IMG/VR virus record: IMGVR_UViG_3300020601_000064 | Location: 1 to 27,377 of that record | DNA from: a virus | Length of the DNA: 27,377 nucleotides | Reading direction: 5' to 3' (one strand) | Shown here: one piece after another, positions 1 to 8,205 of the stretch | Position numbering within the stretch: position 1 is the stretch's first letter | How the letters are laid out: each line of letters begins with the position of its first letter | Program-made: the position numbers and the translations under genes | The notes under the pieces: generated by a model | Database searches by the model: none | Seen by the model: only the letters and a program-made list of their open reading frames with translations | What the model was told of the DNA's origin: nothing

Positions 1-48
1 ATCTCTAACGCCTTCGTGCCGCTTTAACATGTTTACTAGTCTATTCAT
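1..48 (-). CDS. Phage lysozyme (GH24, T4 type), N-terminal 16 codons only
   Basis: The reverse strand opens with ATG at 48 and stays open to the window edge, giving MNRLVNMLKRHEGVRD. This matches the start of T4-type lysozymes, in which a short helix precedes the catalytic glutamate (T4: MLRIDEG). Glu12 here would be that catalytic acid. The family cuts the glycosidic bonds of peptidoglycan at the end of infection. The ATG overlaps the stop of the upstream holin-type gene in a TAATG junction, so the two are probably translationally coupled and form a lysis cassette. The gene is partial because of the window edge; the rest of the enzyme, including Asp and Thr residues of the active site, is not visible. 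Confidence 0.72.
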   Translation of the reverse strand, partial: MNRLVNMLKRHEGVRD

Positions 49-521
49 TATTCGTGCTTGTGTGATGCGCCATAGTAGAAACTGATAATAGATGAGACGA
101 TACCGCCCAAATACCCAAGAACAAGATTAACAATCCCATCGTCATTCGCAGAAGGATCTTGAATCGTAACCAGCGCGATATACCCACCAAAGAAAATGAC
201 GCACGCAACCGCAATAAACTTTGGCGTCCAATCACCTTTAAACGCTGCCCTAGCGTGTTGTACATCTTCTGCTTCCAGTGCGAATACATCTACGTCTAAC
301 TTCTTCATCTGAACCTGAAAATCTAGTTCAGCCTTTTTAATCTCAGCTAACTGCTCTGGGGTAGCCGATTGTACTGCATTAGCAATGCTTCTCTCGTCAG
401 GCTTGCAACCCAGCACACTGGCGATGGTTTGTGCCGCAGCGCCCCCTAGAGGCCCACCAAGGGCTTGACCAAGGGTAGGTGCTACCGCACCAATTAACCC
501 TTTAATAGCTTCAAATTTCAT
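48..521 (-). CDS. Holin-like membrane protein (GTA_holin_3TM type)
   Basis: A 157-residue protein with a Gly/Ala-rich hydrophobic N-terminus (about residues 8-40), a charged middle helix, and two clear membrane segments near residues 103-121 and 129-150. It ends in a short basic His/Lys tail. This layout and the conserved stretch around DVQHARAAFKGDWTPK resemble the three-TM holins described for gene transfer agents and many phages. Such proteins sit in the inner membrane and let the lysozyme reach peptidoglycan. The next gene downstream, in a TAATG overlap, is the lysozyme fragment, which supports a lysis role. It overlaps the preceding 66-residue gene by four bases (ATGA). Holin activity itself is inferred from layout and neighbours. 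Confidence 0.7.
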   Translation of the reverse strand: MKFEAIKGLIGAVAPTLGQALGGPLGGAAAQTIASVLGCKPDERSIANAVQSATPEQLAEIKKAELDFQVQMKKLDVDVFALEAEDVQHARAAFKGDWTPKFIAVACVIFFGGYIALVTIQDPSANDDGIVNLVLGYLGGIVSSIISFYYGASHKHE

Positions 522-718
522 TGTGTTAGTACCAAACCAACAATAGCTATTAACGAAGTAATCATGACGGGGTAGATACCCCAGATCATACGCTCTAATT
601 TATCGAAACGTTCTGACCCGGAGTCTAACCGTTCTTTGATAGCGGCATAACGCAAAACGCATTCAGCTTCATGAATCTCGATTTTCTTTAACGCTTTGCT
701 TGCATGAGTCTCGGCCAT
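518..718 (-). CDS. Small membrane protein with C-terminal TM segment (XhlA-like)
   Basis: This 66-residue protein has a charged, helical N-terminal two-thirds with heptad-like spacing, then one hydrophobic segment (residues about 45-65) running to the C-terminus. The shape resembles the haemolysin XhlA family, which associates with the inner membrane and assists holin-driven lysis. It lies directly upstream of the holin-like gene (ATGA overlap) and starts in a TAATG overlap with the gene before it, so it belongs to the lysis cassette. An alternative is an antiholin or an i-spanin part; no lipobox or signal peptide is visible. The family assignment rests on shape only. Confidence 0.6.
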   Translation of the reverse strand: MAETHASKALKKIEIHEAECVLRYAAIKERLDSGSERFDKLERMIWGIYPVMITSLIAIVGLVLTQ

Positions 719-981
719 TATCCTGCATCCGTTTCCGGTTCTATTTCTTCAACCACTTGGATTGATTCGCGTAACGCATTCTCGCGGAATCCTAGTGCAA
801 CTTGTAAGTTAACGCTCTGCTGTTGTGCTGCCGCAATTTGATTCTGCAAATCAGCAATCTGTTTACGCAAGTTAACCACCTCGACGTAGTGGATCTTGGA
901 ATCGTTGCCAAGCTCATTAACGTCATACTCCTGATCGTCAATGGTTAGAATGATGGGTTGCTGCTCCTGTTGTTCGCTCAT
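718..981 (-). CDS. Small acidic coiled-coil phage protein, function unknown
   Basis: An 87-residue soluble acidic protein. It opens with a short beta-type segment, ILTIDDQEYDVNEL, that I associate with a small phage domain of unknown function (DUF6447-like; recognition from memory, not searched). A Gln-rich helix with coiled-coil spacing follows (about residues 32-75), then an acidic tail. It sits between tail-fibre/tail genes and lysis genes and overlaps the next gene by TAATG. Upstream a good AGGAGG precedes the ATG. A role in the virion tip or in lysis timing is possible, but nothing in the sequence decides it. Confidence 0.6.
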   Translation of the reverse strand: MSEQQEQQPIILTIDDQEYDVNELGNDSKIHYVEVVNLRKQIADLQNQIAAAQQQSVNLQVALGFRENALRESIQVVEEIEPETDAG

Positions 982-1007
982 AACTCCTCCTAGTTTTGGT
1001 TCAAGCG

Positions 1008-1415
1008 TTACTTAATTGTGCCATCTTTTTCAAGATCATTCACTCTGCCTTCAAGATAACTAAGCCTAATCTCTTGAGCATAGTTAGTACGGATCGCTTC
1101 CTGAACTTCTTGGGGTGGTGCCCAGTTGTTACGAAAATCCGTATTCAGCTCAACCACCTTTTGCAAGGCATCGATCTGGCTGTTCTGCAATAAATCATCG
1201 GGCAAAGCACCCAGCTCGCCACGCGGCCATTTGGTACGAAATTCGCTGTTAAAACCTATATCCACCTCAAGTATGGTTAGCTGTCGTTCCAACACAGAGA
1301 TACGGTTAGTGACTTCTGTGTAACCAATGACCGCGATAGCAACCCCCGCAATAATGGCAATAAGGTTGCGTAACGGTATCTCGATCTTTGTCTCGTCGGA
1401 TAATTTTGCAGCCAT
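1008..1415 (-). CDS. Membrane-anchored coiled-coil protein, function unknown
   Basis: The 135-residue product has a short charged N-terminus, one transmembrane segment at about residues 17-33, and a long charged helical remainder with two coiled-coil-like stretches separated by a Pro/Trp-containing stretch (TKWPRGELGALPDD). The motif FRxxW occurs twice (FRTKWPR and FRNNWAPP), which suggests an internal duplication. The topology suggests an inner-membrane anchor with the bulk on one side. It begins in a TAATG overlap with the tiny membrane protein just upstream, so it may be part of the lysis region (spanin- or antiholin-like). No catalytic motif is visible. Confidence 0.6.
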   Translation of the reverse strand: MAAKLSDETKIEIPLRNLIAIIAGVAIAVIGYTEVTNRISVLERQLTILEVDIGFNSEFRTKWPRGELGALPDDLLQNSQIDALQKVVELNTDFRNNWAPPQEVQEAIRTNYAQEIRLSYLEGRVNDLEKDGTIK

Positions 1416-1567
1416 TACTTATTCCGGTTGTTCCATAGATCAAACAGTGTGCGAATCTTCTCCTTAATCTGCTCTATGTCCGCGTGCATTTTGGCTAAAA
1501 CGATAACCAACGTCACGAACCCCAGAGCAATGGGCCAGATAGCCCCAATAGCGTCTAATGCGTCCAT
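1415..1567 (-). CDS. 50-residue single-TM membrane peptide
   Basis: A short open frame of 50 codons: about eight residues, then a hydrophobic segment (about 7-26, beginning IGAIWPIALG) and an amphipathic charged tail with Lys/Glu heptads (IEQIKEKIRT). Its stop overlaps the ATG of the next gene as TAATG, the same junction type as its neighbours, and no other gene occupies the stretch. The layout of one TM plus a charged helix is common in small phage holins, antiholins and i-spanin-like proteins. I cannot tell these apart here. No strong Shine-Dalgarno sequence is visible upstream, which lowers confidence somewhat. Confidence 0.6.
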   Translation of the reverse strand: MDALDAIGAIWPIALGFVTLVIVLAKMHADIEQIKEKIRTLFDLWNNRNK

Positions 1568-1589
1568 AACGTTTAGCTCTCATTTGTTT

Positions 1590-1916
1590 TTACCAAGGTA
1601 CGCCATCAGCCGTAGTCGGATTGATCTGACCGTCAATATTGGCTTGCAAAGATGCTTCAGTTGCGTCTTTATCAACACCGCCAGCCCATGTCCAATTTAA
1701 TGCGTCTTGTTCAGTCACATCAGCATACGGAATGTAATCGGGCGACGAAGGGTCAGGCGTAAAGCCAACGGTTCCATACGAGCTTGCGCTGTAGGTTGTG
1801 CCTTCGTTTTCTTGTGATGCAGTACACCGCCAATGACTTACGATGATAGCACCGTCCATATCTGCGGGTTGAAGGTCTCGCTCTAAGGTCGAGATAGTCC
1901 AGTTAAATGTTGCCAT
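1590..1916 (-). CDS. Conserved small virion-associated protein next to the tail fibre
   Basis: A 108-residue protein starting MATFNWTISTLERDL. It is rich in aromatic and beta-prone residues (HWRCTAS, YGTVGFTPDP) and ends in a short alpha-helical, Trp/Asn-containing tail. Proteins of this shape are frequently found beside tail-fibre genes in marine phages and are treated there as tail or fibre accessory proteins; this is recalled, not searched. An AGGAGAAA Shine-Dalgarno sequence precedes the ATG, and the gene lies 13 bases after the fibre gene, so both are probably co-transcribed. Exact function unknown. Confidence 0.6.
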   Translation of the reverse strand: MATFNWTISTLERDLQPADMDGAIIVSHWRCTASQENEGTTYSASSYGTVGFTPDPSSPDYIPYADVTEQDALNWTWAGGVDKDATEASLQANIDGQINPTTADGVPW

Positions 1917-1929
1917 TTTGTTTCTCCTG

Positions 1930-4900
1930 TTAAGATTCTAGTTGTGCCACTCTAGCGCGTAGGCTTTGTATTTCTTTAAGCATCATTGGTACCAGCTTGC
2001 TGTAGTCAACGCCCATCATTTCTTCGGGGTCTTCTGGGGCTGAGACAGCTTCAGGTGCAACAGTCTGTAGCTCTTGTGCAACCATGCCGTACTTCTGGTG
2101 TGACCCGTCAGCTTTCCAGTCAAATGACCTAACTTGGATAGCGTCGATGTCATCAGAAGCAGAAGGTGCGTCTACGATGCTTTCCTTGAGTCGTTGGTCT
2201 GATGAGGTGTTGTAGGCTGTTGCAGAAGAAGCAGTAGTAATTGAACCAACAGTACCATTACCATTTATAAAGGTTACATGACCAAAACCGCCTGTTCCAC
2301 TTCCTCTGGAATATGTAACTCTGCCTACCGCTTCGCTTATCACACCCGCTGCTGATGAGCTTGGGGTTGTTGCGCCTTGATGAATATTTGTAGAAAGGTG
2401 GAGGTCTTTGAAGCGTCTAGCTGTAGAGCCTAAATCAATAACACCGTCTGACGTTAAACCTGTGCTTGTTGCTGGTAATATATTAGGGGTTGCAAAAAGT
2501 AAGTTAGCTTCGCCGCTGCCCACCCTAAGATGAGTGCCAACATAACTACCAATACTACCGACTGTTGTGCCGTCTTTGCGGAAGATTGCAATCGTACCAT
2601 CATCTGTTTTTCTGTTAAATGTGGCGGCAGGATTAGACGCTACGGTGCTTCTTACGCCGCCTGTATCAGATAATTCTACGCCGGGGTCATTAACTGATGA
2701 ACTTGTAGGATTAGCATTAGTAGTCCCAACCAACAAGTTCCCGCTTGCATCAATGCGCATGGCTTCTGAGCCTTTTACCTCAAACATCATGTAGCTACCA
2801 GCAACTTGATTTCCTACGTCAGTGCTGATTGCCAGTACGCCGTTATTGTCAGAATAGAGACGCGAATACACGGTGCTTGTGCTGCCATTAATTCTAATTT
2901 GAGCGTTTGAGTCAGACGCATTTGCTACATGCAACTTCGTAGCTGGCGAATCAGTCCCAATACCGACATTGCCGCTTGAATCAATGCGCATGCGTTCTGA
3001 GGCGTTTACATTAAATGTAAGGCCACCAGAAGTATTATCTGCGTTTATATAGCCAGTGGTTGATGTTGTCCCAAGCTGAATCTGACGTATGCTTCCACCT
3101 CTAGCAAAAACGATGTTGCCATCTGCCGCTTGGTCAACCGTTAGCTTTGCGCCACCACCAATGGATGCTGGATTTGTTGAGCCAATCCCGACGTTGCCGT
3201 TTGCATCAATGCGCATGGCTTCTGAGCCGCTTGGGTCTATACCGCCATTCCTAAAAATAGTGTCACCAACGGCTTGAACGTAAAAATTATCTACTTCACT
3301 TATAAGCCTAACTTTTTCTACGTCATCATCTGTAAAGTTTAAAACACCACCTGAAGTCCCGTTTAAAGTAATTTGACCAAAACCCGCGCTTATTTGTGCG
3401 GCAGACTGAGTATTAACGCCTATCACACCGTTTGAGGCGATGCGCATGCGTTCTGCTGGCGTATTAGAAGATGTAGGAGAAGTCTGGAATGATAAAATAC
3501 TTCCGTTTGTTTCTGCGCCAACTTGTGTTGCGACGATCTTAGATATTTTCCCGACCGTAGATGCACTGTTTAAGGTCAGTAATTCAATTTCTGCGTTACC
3601 ACCCGCTGACGTGCTGTAAAGACGCAGTAGACCGTTTTGACTTGCTCTAACGTCTAATGGCTGCGCAGGAGAAGTCGTCCCAATCCCGACGTTGCCGCTT
3701 GCATCAATGCGCATAGCCTCAACCGCAGTAGCTGATGTACTGTTAGACGTTCCAAAGGTTAAAGCTGTGAGTGTTCCTGCGGTACTTGTAGCAATAGCTT
3801 TAATATTGACTTTTGCACCAGTGCCATTTGTTGAACCATCGTTAGCGTAAAAATCTATTTGACCAATAACGTCATTATTTGTTAGTGAAGTATCAGTGTT
3901 TTCAAGCGTTAGAATTGCACCTTGACCTGAGTTGTTTGCGCCAAGATTAAGCGTTGTTTTTGGTGTGTCTTGCCCAATCCCGACGTTGCCGCTTGAGTCG
4001 ATGCGCATGGCTTCTGAGCTATTGGTGTTGAAACGCATAGAGTTATCGCTGTGGTCATAACGAATAACGCCAATGTCCTGAGAATCGCTGTCGCCCAACG
4101 CAATGATACTTGCACTCGTGTTACCAGCATTAATTGCTATGCCTGCATTACTTGAGGATGTGGCGGCAATTAGGTAAGTGCCTGAGATTGTCGGCGGCGT
4201 TCCTCCGTCCGTAACGTGAAAGTCTGTAGCTGGCGAACTCGTACCAATCCCGACGGAGCCTGATGAATCTATGCGCATGGCTTCAGTGGCAGTAACACCA
4301 GCGGTGCCAGTACCAAACGTCATTTCACCGCCGCCTGATGTACCTACTGTTTCTACCTCAAGATAGGCTGATACAGTAGTGCTGCCTCCGTCGTTTTCTG
4401 CAAACTCAATACGCCCAGTTGGTTGAGCCGCTGCAACTCCAGTGTCTGAATCGTTAAAACGCAAAACATTAGCAACGCCTGATAGCCCATTGTTGGCGCT
4501 TAGTTCGAGCATTTGTGCTGGCGAACTCGTCCCAATCCCTAGCGACGCTGCCGAAGCGTCCCAGAACAACGCTTGATTTGCAGAAGTATCGTAGAAGCTG
4601 ATGTCGCCTGTAGTGTGCGCAATCTCCATTCTTTTGACAGTGGTGCCATCGTTCTTGCTATTAAAAACATACCCGCCATAACGGCCAGCTTCGTCTTGCT
4701 CACTAGTTAAAATTGCGTTGGCATCATCAAAAGTGATTTGCAAACTTTCTGTCGTGTTGCCTATGCGAGAAACAACAAAAGGGTTTGTTGCAGTATTTGT
4801 AGTAAATAAAGCGTCACCATCAACAGTCAAACCATCAGCAGTCACAGTACCCGTTACGTCGATGCCTGTAGCAGTGACTTCCAGTTTCGTGCTGCCACCT

Positions 4901-6186
4901 TGTTGCAGTTTTAAGGAACCAGTACCGTTGTCATTAATGATTGAGTCAGAAGCATCATGATAAATCTGTAGGTCATTACCAATACCAAATATCGCCTTGT
5001 CGTTATCACCAAAAAGAGCATTACCGCCGGTTATGCTTAACGCTTCGCCTGACCCAGATTGCGTAATTTCAAGTCCATCAATACCGCTGTTAGCATCAAT
5101 ATTAAGCGGGCCGTTCATCTGGTTAAGAGCTGTGCCACTAGCATTAAGGTTATATACAATCTCGGTAGACGTACCTCCGGTAGAACTCTCGTCCGCCCCA
5201 GTCTGACTGTACGTGAATACTGTGGTAGAACTTACCGCTACCGTGAAGTAACCGTTAAAGGATCTATTAGCAACCCCGTTAATGTTAACTAGGTCACCAC
5301 TAGTAAGCCCATGTACGGCAGAAGTTGTTACCGTAACGGTGTTAGAAGATCTTGATGTCGTGCTTATCGCTACACCGGCAATAGCGTTCTTTGTGAAAGA
5401 AACAGACCCGCCAATGTTAGTTGTCCCCGACACATCGAGGTTACCGTTTATATCTACTAAAGCCGTATCAATCTGTACTTCACCATCAGCTACAATATCT
5501 AACTGACCATCTACGCTTGAATTGAGGTAGATATCGGCATCACGGAACTGAACCTTCTGAGCGTTTTCAACATCGATGTCGTTTGCGCCAGTAACGTTAC
5601 CAGCGGCAAGAACCTCACTAAGTTCGTTAGTCGCTGCAATTTGACCGTCTACATAAGTCTTTACTGCTAACTGCGTAGGTAAGTTGGAGTTGCTACTGCT
5701 TCCCGCACCAAGGTCTGTCGCAGTATCTATAGCGTTAACCGTACTTGTGCTTGTACCCAAACTTAAGCTATTTGCGTGAGTAACACCTTCAACGACGTTA
5801 GTGCCGTCACAGTAGACCAGCATGGTTTTACCTACGGGTACAGCAACACCTGTACCAGCAGCGGTTTTAATTGTAATAATTTCAGCCGTGTTATTGTCTA
5901 CGATATAGAGTTTTGTGTTAGTTGGGCAAGTTACTGTACCCGCGCCTGTCAATGCAGTACCCGTGTCAGTCAATTCTAGAATAGCGCAACGAGATTCTGA
6001 GGTCGTGCCATCGGCAGTAGTTAACGTATGCGCGTTAGCTGTCCACGAATTAATTGTGGCTTTACCCGCAATAGCTTGCTCAACCATCTGCGTAATATTA
6101 TCGTTTACAACATCGCCCCAAGTACCGCTCAATTCCCCCTGAACGGGAAGAGCCAGTTTAAGGATCGTAGTATATTGCGTTGTCAT
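1930..6186 (-). CDS. Long tail fibre/spike with C-terminal S74 intramolecular chaperone
   Basis: This 1418-residue protein is the largest in the window and probably the receptor-binding fibre. The N-terminus (LKLALPVQGELSGTWGDVVN) matches the attachment domain of many marine-phage fibres. The long middle is low-charge, beta-rich and repetitive: about eight degenerate units built on AMRIDSSGNVGIGTxSPA, spaced roughly 75-98 residues. The last 90 residues form a Peptidase_S74 (endosialidase-type) chaperone, with SDQRLKE at residues 1329-1335, YGMVAQELQ, and a terminal coiled coil. In this family the chaperone trimerises the fibre and then cuts itself off just before the Ser of the Ser-Lys dyad (here S1329 and K1334). 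It sits between tail proteins and the lysis cassette. Which receptor it binds cannot be read from sequence. Confidence 0.88.
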   Translation of the reverse strand: MTTQYTTILKLALPVQGELSGTWGDVVNDNITQMVEQAIAGKATINSWTANAHTLTTADGTTSESRCAILELTDTGTALTGAGTVTCPTNTKLYIVDNNTAEIITIKTAAGTGVAVPVGKTMLVYCDGTNVVEGVTHANSLSLGTSTSTVNAIDTATDLGAGSSSNSNLPTQLAVKTYVDGQIAATNELSEVLAAGNVTGANDIDVENAQKVQFRDADIYLNSSVDGQLDIVADGEVQIDTALVDINGNLDVSGTTNIGGSVSFTKNAIAGVAISTTSRSSNTVTVTTSAVHGLTSGDLVNINGVANRSFNGYFTVAVSSTTVFTYSQTGADESSTGGTSTEIVYNLNASGTALNQMNGPLNIDANSGIDGLEITQSGSGEALSITGGNALFGDNDKAIFGIGNDLQIYHDASDSIINDNGTGSLKLQQGGSTKLEVTATGIDVTGTVTADGLTVDGDALFTTNTATNPFVVSRIGNTTESLQITFDDANAILTSEQDEAGRYGGYVFNSKNDGTTVKRMEIAHTTGDISFYDTSANQALFWDASAASLGIGTSSPAQMLELSANNGLSGVANVLRFNDSDTGVAAAQPTGRIEFAENDGGSTTVSAYLEVETVGTSGGGEMTFGTGTAGVTATEAMRIDSSGSVGIGTSSPATDFHVTDGGTPPTISGTYLIAATSSSNAGIAINAGNTSASIIALGDSDSQDIGVIRYDHSDNSMRFNTNSSEAMRIDSSGNVGIGQDTPKTTLNLGANNSGQGAILTLENTDTSLTNNDVIGQIDFYANDGSTNGTGAKVNIKAIATSTAGTLTALTFGTSNSTSATAVEAMRIDASGNVGIGTTSPAQPLDVRASQNGLLRLYSTSAGGNAEIELLTLNSASTVGKISKIVATQVGAETNGSILSFQTSPTSSNTPAERMRIASNGVIGVNTQSAAQISAGFGQITLNGTSGGVLNFTDDDVEKVRLISEVDNFYVQAVGDTIFRNGGIDPSGSEAMRIDANGNVGIGSTNPASIGGGAKLTVDQAADGNIVFARGGSIRQIQLGTTSTTGYINADNTSGGLTFNVNASERMRIDSSGNVGIGTDSPATKLHVANASDSNAQIRINGSTSTVYSRLYSDNNGVLAISTDVGNQVAGSYMMFEVKGSEAMRIDASGNLLVGTTNANPTSSSVNDPGVELSDTGGVRSTVASNPAATFNRKTDDGTIAIFRKDGTTVGSIGSYVGTHLRVGSGEANLLFATPNILPATSTGLTSDGVIDLGSTARRFKDLHLSTNIHQGATTPSSSAAGVISEAVGRVTYSRGSGTGGFGHVTFINGNGTVGSITTASSATAYNTSSDQRLKESIVDAPSASDDIDAIQVRSFDWKADGSHQKYGMVAQELQTVAPEAVSAPEDPEEMMGVDYSKLVPMMLKEIQSLRARVAQLES
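2753..4278 (-). repeat. Seven-fold coding repeat in the tail fibre, marked by ATGCGCAT
   Basis: The self-complementary octamer ATGCGCAT occurs at 2753, 2984, 3209, 3440, 3707, 4001 and 4271, always in the same frame and encoding the MRI core of the fibre repeat (AMRID or RMRIA). Neighbouring bases are also conserved. Spacing is 225 to 294 bases. These repeats could recombine with one another or with other phages' fibres and so alter fibre length. Confidence 0.85.
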
Positions 6187-6196
6187 GTTCTTACCC

Positions 6197-6937
6197 TCAT
6201 GCGGCTATGTCTTGCCAGTTTGGATTCTGAGCTGTATTTATATTAACCCAATTTGGATTTTGTGCATCATTAATATCTTGCCAGTTCGGATTTTGACCGG
6301 GGACTATTTGACTCCATATGTGTACAGTCCCTACTTCACCTGTGGCTTCCACACCTGTAACAAATATGTTTACCCCAAGCCCTACAATTACATCGCCAAT
6401 AGCGCCAGTAGCTTGAACACCACCTACCCCTATACTTGCAACTACCTCACCAATAGCACCTGTGGCTTGGACACCTGTTACAGCGACATCGGCGGCTACA
6501 CCTACACTACCTATTTCGCCTGTAGCTGCAACCCCTGTTAGTTGTACGCTACCACTTGTGGATACAGTACCAAGGGCACCTGTGGCTTCTAAGCCTGATG
6601 CTTGGACTGCGCTGCCTATAGCTACTGTACCAAGAGCGCCTGTAGCTTGAACTCCTGTTAACGCAACAGCAGCAGATACACCTATGTTGCCTACATTACC
6701 GGTCGCTTCTAGCCCTGACGGGGTTACATTTGCATCCCCGCTTACCGATACCGCACCTATATTACCTGTGCCAGCAACTCCTGTAACAGCTACTATCGCA
6801 TCGGCAGCGACACTTACATTACCTATTGCTCCGGTTGCTTGGACACCATCAACATTGACAATGATAAGGGGGGTTCCCCAAGAACCTTGCCCCCAACTAG
6901 CGCGTCCCCAGCCTTCGTATGTCGTCGAAGATGGCAT
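6197..6937 (-). CDS. Repeat-rich tail/virion protein (GVQATGAIGxV repeats)
   Basis: The 246-residue product begins with a Trp/Gly segment (YEGWGRASWGQGSWG), followed by nine tandem copies of a 17-28 residue beta-repeat with core G[VL]xATGxxGxV (for example GVQATGAIGNV, GLEATGALGTV). It ends in three copies of QNPNW-x-[DN]-I. Such regular short repeats suggest a beta-solenoid or fibrous shaft with a Trp-containing cap. The gene lies ten bases upstream of the tail fibre and just downstream of another tail protein, so it is probably a fibre-attachment or baseplate component. The same ATGSVGTV motif closes the separate zinc-ribbon protein at 8206-8571. Function is inferred from position and composition. 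Confidence 0.72.
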   Translation of the reverse strand: MPSSTTYEGWGRASWGQGSWGTPLIIVNVDGVQATGAIGNVSVAADAIVAVTGVAGTGNIGAVSVSGDANVTPSGLEATGNVGNIGVSAAVALTGVQATGALGTVAIGSAVQASGLEATGALGTVSTSGSVQLTGVAATGEIGSVGVAADVAVTGVQATGAIGEVVASIGVGGVQATGAIGDVIVGLGVNIFVTGVEATGEVGTVHIWSQIVPGQNPNWQDINDAQNPNWVNINTAQNPNWQDIAA

Positions 6938-6946
6938 TAGTTATGC

Positions 6947-7378
6947 CTAAGCAATCCTGATAATGGCGTTAGTAGCATCCGCTGTCGGGAAAGTAATCTG
7001 AAAATCACCTGCGGAAGATCCTTTATCACCACCAAAATCAAGTACCGCAACCGCAGGGGTAGACCCACCTGCTTGGTAAATTAAAGCCCCAGCAGCGGTA
7101 ATTGTCGCCGTAGTCCACGTAGTTGTATTAAAACTAAGAAACGCCGTAGTACCCCCAGTAGTAGGGTTGGTAGAGATAGACAGCGTGTTACCCCCCGCAG
7201 TATACCCTGTGCCCGTGACTTCGTTGCTTGTAGTGTACGCAGTAGTAGCAGCGTCCAACGACGCGCTAGACGTATATAACGCGATCTTATAAGACTGCGC
7301 TGTGTCACTACTAAAATCCATTTCTCCGTCAAGTAATGCTTGCTTGAACGAAGTACACATTGCCTGTGTAATTGCCAT
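6947..7378 (-). CDS. Conserved small virion/tail structural protein
   Basis: A 143-residue protein starting MAITQAMCTSFKQALLDG, with a short alpha-helical start and then Ala/Thr/Gly-rich beta sequence (YKIALYTSSA, GTGYTAGGNTL, FQITFPTADATNAIIRIA). I recognise this as a widespread phage structural family, usually located between neck and fibre genes. It is thought to be a tail or head-tail accessory protein, though its precise place in the particle is not established to my knowledge. A GGAGTTTAAC leader precedes the ATG. It sits ten bases before the repeat protein and follows the adaptor gene, so it is expressed with the late structural set. Confidence 0.7.
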   Translation of the reverse strand: MAITQAMCTSFKQALLDGEMDFSSDTAQSYKIALYTSSASLDAATTAYTTSNEVTGTGYTAGGNTLSISTNPTTGGTTAFLSFNTTTWTTATITAAGALIYQAGGSTPAVAVLDFGGDKGSSAGDFQITFPTADATNAIIRIA

Positions 7379-7388
7379 GTTAAACTCC

Positions 7389-8018
7389 TTAAGTTACTGG
7401 AACCCGTAATTGTCCTGAACGGAATGCGTCTTCGCGCAGTTTGCCATCCCCAAGATTCTTGAGTAGGCCAAGAGCCTGTAAAAATAACCGCTCATACAGA
7501 GCTACAAGATCAGGTTCACCTTTCATAAACCGTATTGCTTCAACTAACGCACCATTCAATAATGCACTGTCAAACTCATCACCTAACCACGTAGTGCCTG
7601 CGGTAACGATAGATTCAGGGTAATACCCATAATGCAGCTCTACCGAGTACCCACTATCCGGTGTTGGCCCAACAATAAACGCATCGTCGTTAAAGTAAGC
7701 GTAATGCACCGGTAAACCAGTAGAAGTGGCGTTAGGGTATGCTTCGCGTATGAAGTTAACGTCTTTGTTAATCAAGTACGAATAGTTACCACTACCATCA
7801 ATTACGGCTAACGAATACGACCATAAAAAATCAGCCGGTGTGTCTAGGTATTTATTATCTGTGGTCAACGAACCAGTAACGTTTTTACGTAACGCAGGTA
7901 TCTGTACAGTATTGTAGATCTTCTGTTCCGACTGTTCAGTGAACAAAGCGAGTTGGTCATCTGTAAAAGTTGTTTCACAAATGTCCTGAATATCTGCTTT
8001 AAGCTGCGTGTAGTTCAT
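7389..8018 (-). CDS. Head-tail adaptor protein (SU10-adaptor-like)
   Basis: The 209-residue protein has an alpha-helical N-terminus (LKADIQDICETTFTDDQL, then FTEQSEQKIYNTV), a beta-rich middle containing LDTPADFLW and HYGYYPESI, and a helical C-terminus (EAIRFMKGEPDLVALYERLF). This order is typical of podovirus adaptor proteins (SU10 adaptor or T7 gp11-like folds), which form a ring linking the portal to the tail nozzle. The position after head genes and before tail genes fits. In the particle it would act at the neck. The family call rests on remembered sequence pattern and on position, so a different ring or tail-tube protein is possible. Confidence 0.68.
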   Translation of the reverse strand: MNYTQLKADIQDICETTFTDDQLALFTEQSEQKIYNTVQIPALRKNVTGSLTTDNKYLDTPADFLWSYSLAVIDGSGNYSYLINKDVNFIREAYPNATSTGLPVHYAYFNDDAFIVGPTPDSGYSVELHYGYYPESIVTAGTTWLGDEFDSALLNGALVEAIRFMKGEPDLVALYERLFLQALGLLKNLGDGKLREDAFRSGQLRVPVT

Positions 8019-8021
8019 GGT

Positions 8022-8195
8022 TTAAGCCATCGGCCCTCGACACATGAAACCTTTAGTCGCAGCGCCAGCACCGCGCATCTTAACACCGGACGTTTTAACG
8101 CCTTTCATGCTTGGCTTGGGGCCATAAGACTTAACACCTTTGTCTTTATGTACTTTTACTTCATCCATGCCAAAAACGTTTTTAGGGTTATACAT
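8022..8195 (-). CDS. 57-residue basic protein with RGAGAATKG motif
   Basis: A short open frame starting MYNPKNVFGMDEVKVHKDK, rich in Lys and Gly, and ending with MRGAGAATKGFMCRGPMA. An AGGAGTA Shine-Dalgarno sequence lies just upstream, it fills the gap between two real genes, and it has no competitor. The motif RGAG[AC]ATKG recurs near the C-terminus of the basic protein at 10107-10814, so two separate proteins share one tag. Very basic small proteins in late operons may bind DNA inside the head or act as assembly factors. No known fold was recognised. Confidence 0.68.
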   Translation of the reverse strand: MYNPKNVFGMDEVKVHKDKGVKSYGPKPSMKGVKTSGVKMRGAGAATKGFMCRGPMA

Positions 8196-8205
8196 CGTAC
8201 TACTC

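Noticed and set aside
2753-4278. CRISPR-like regular repeats
   Set aside because: The repeats are in-frame fibre coding sequence, spaced 225-294 bases with diverged copies, and are not a CRISPR array.
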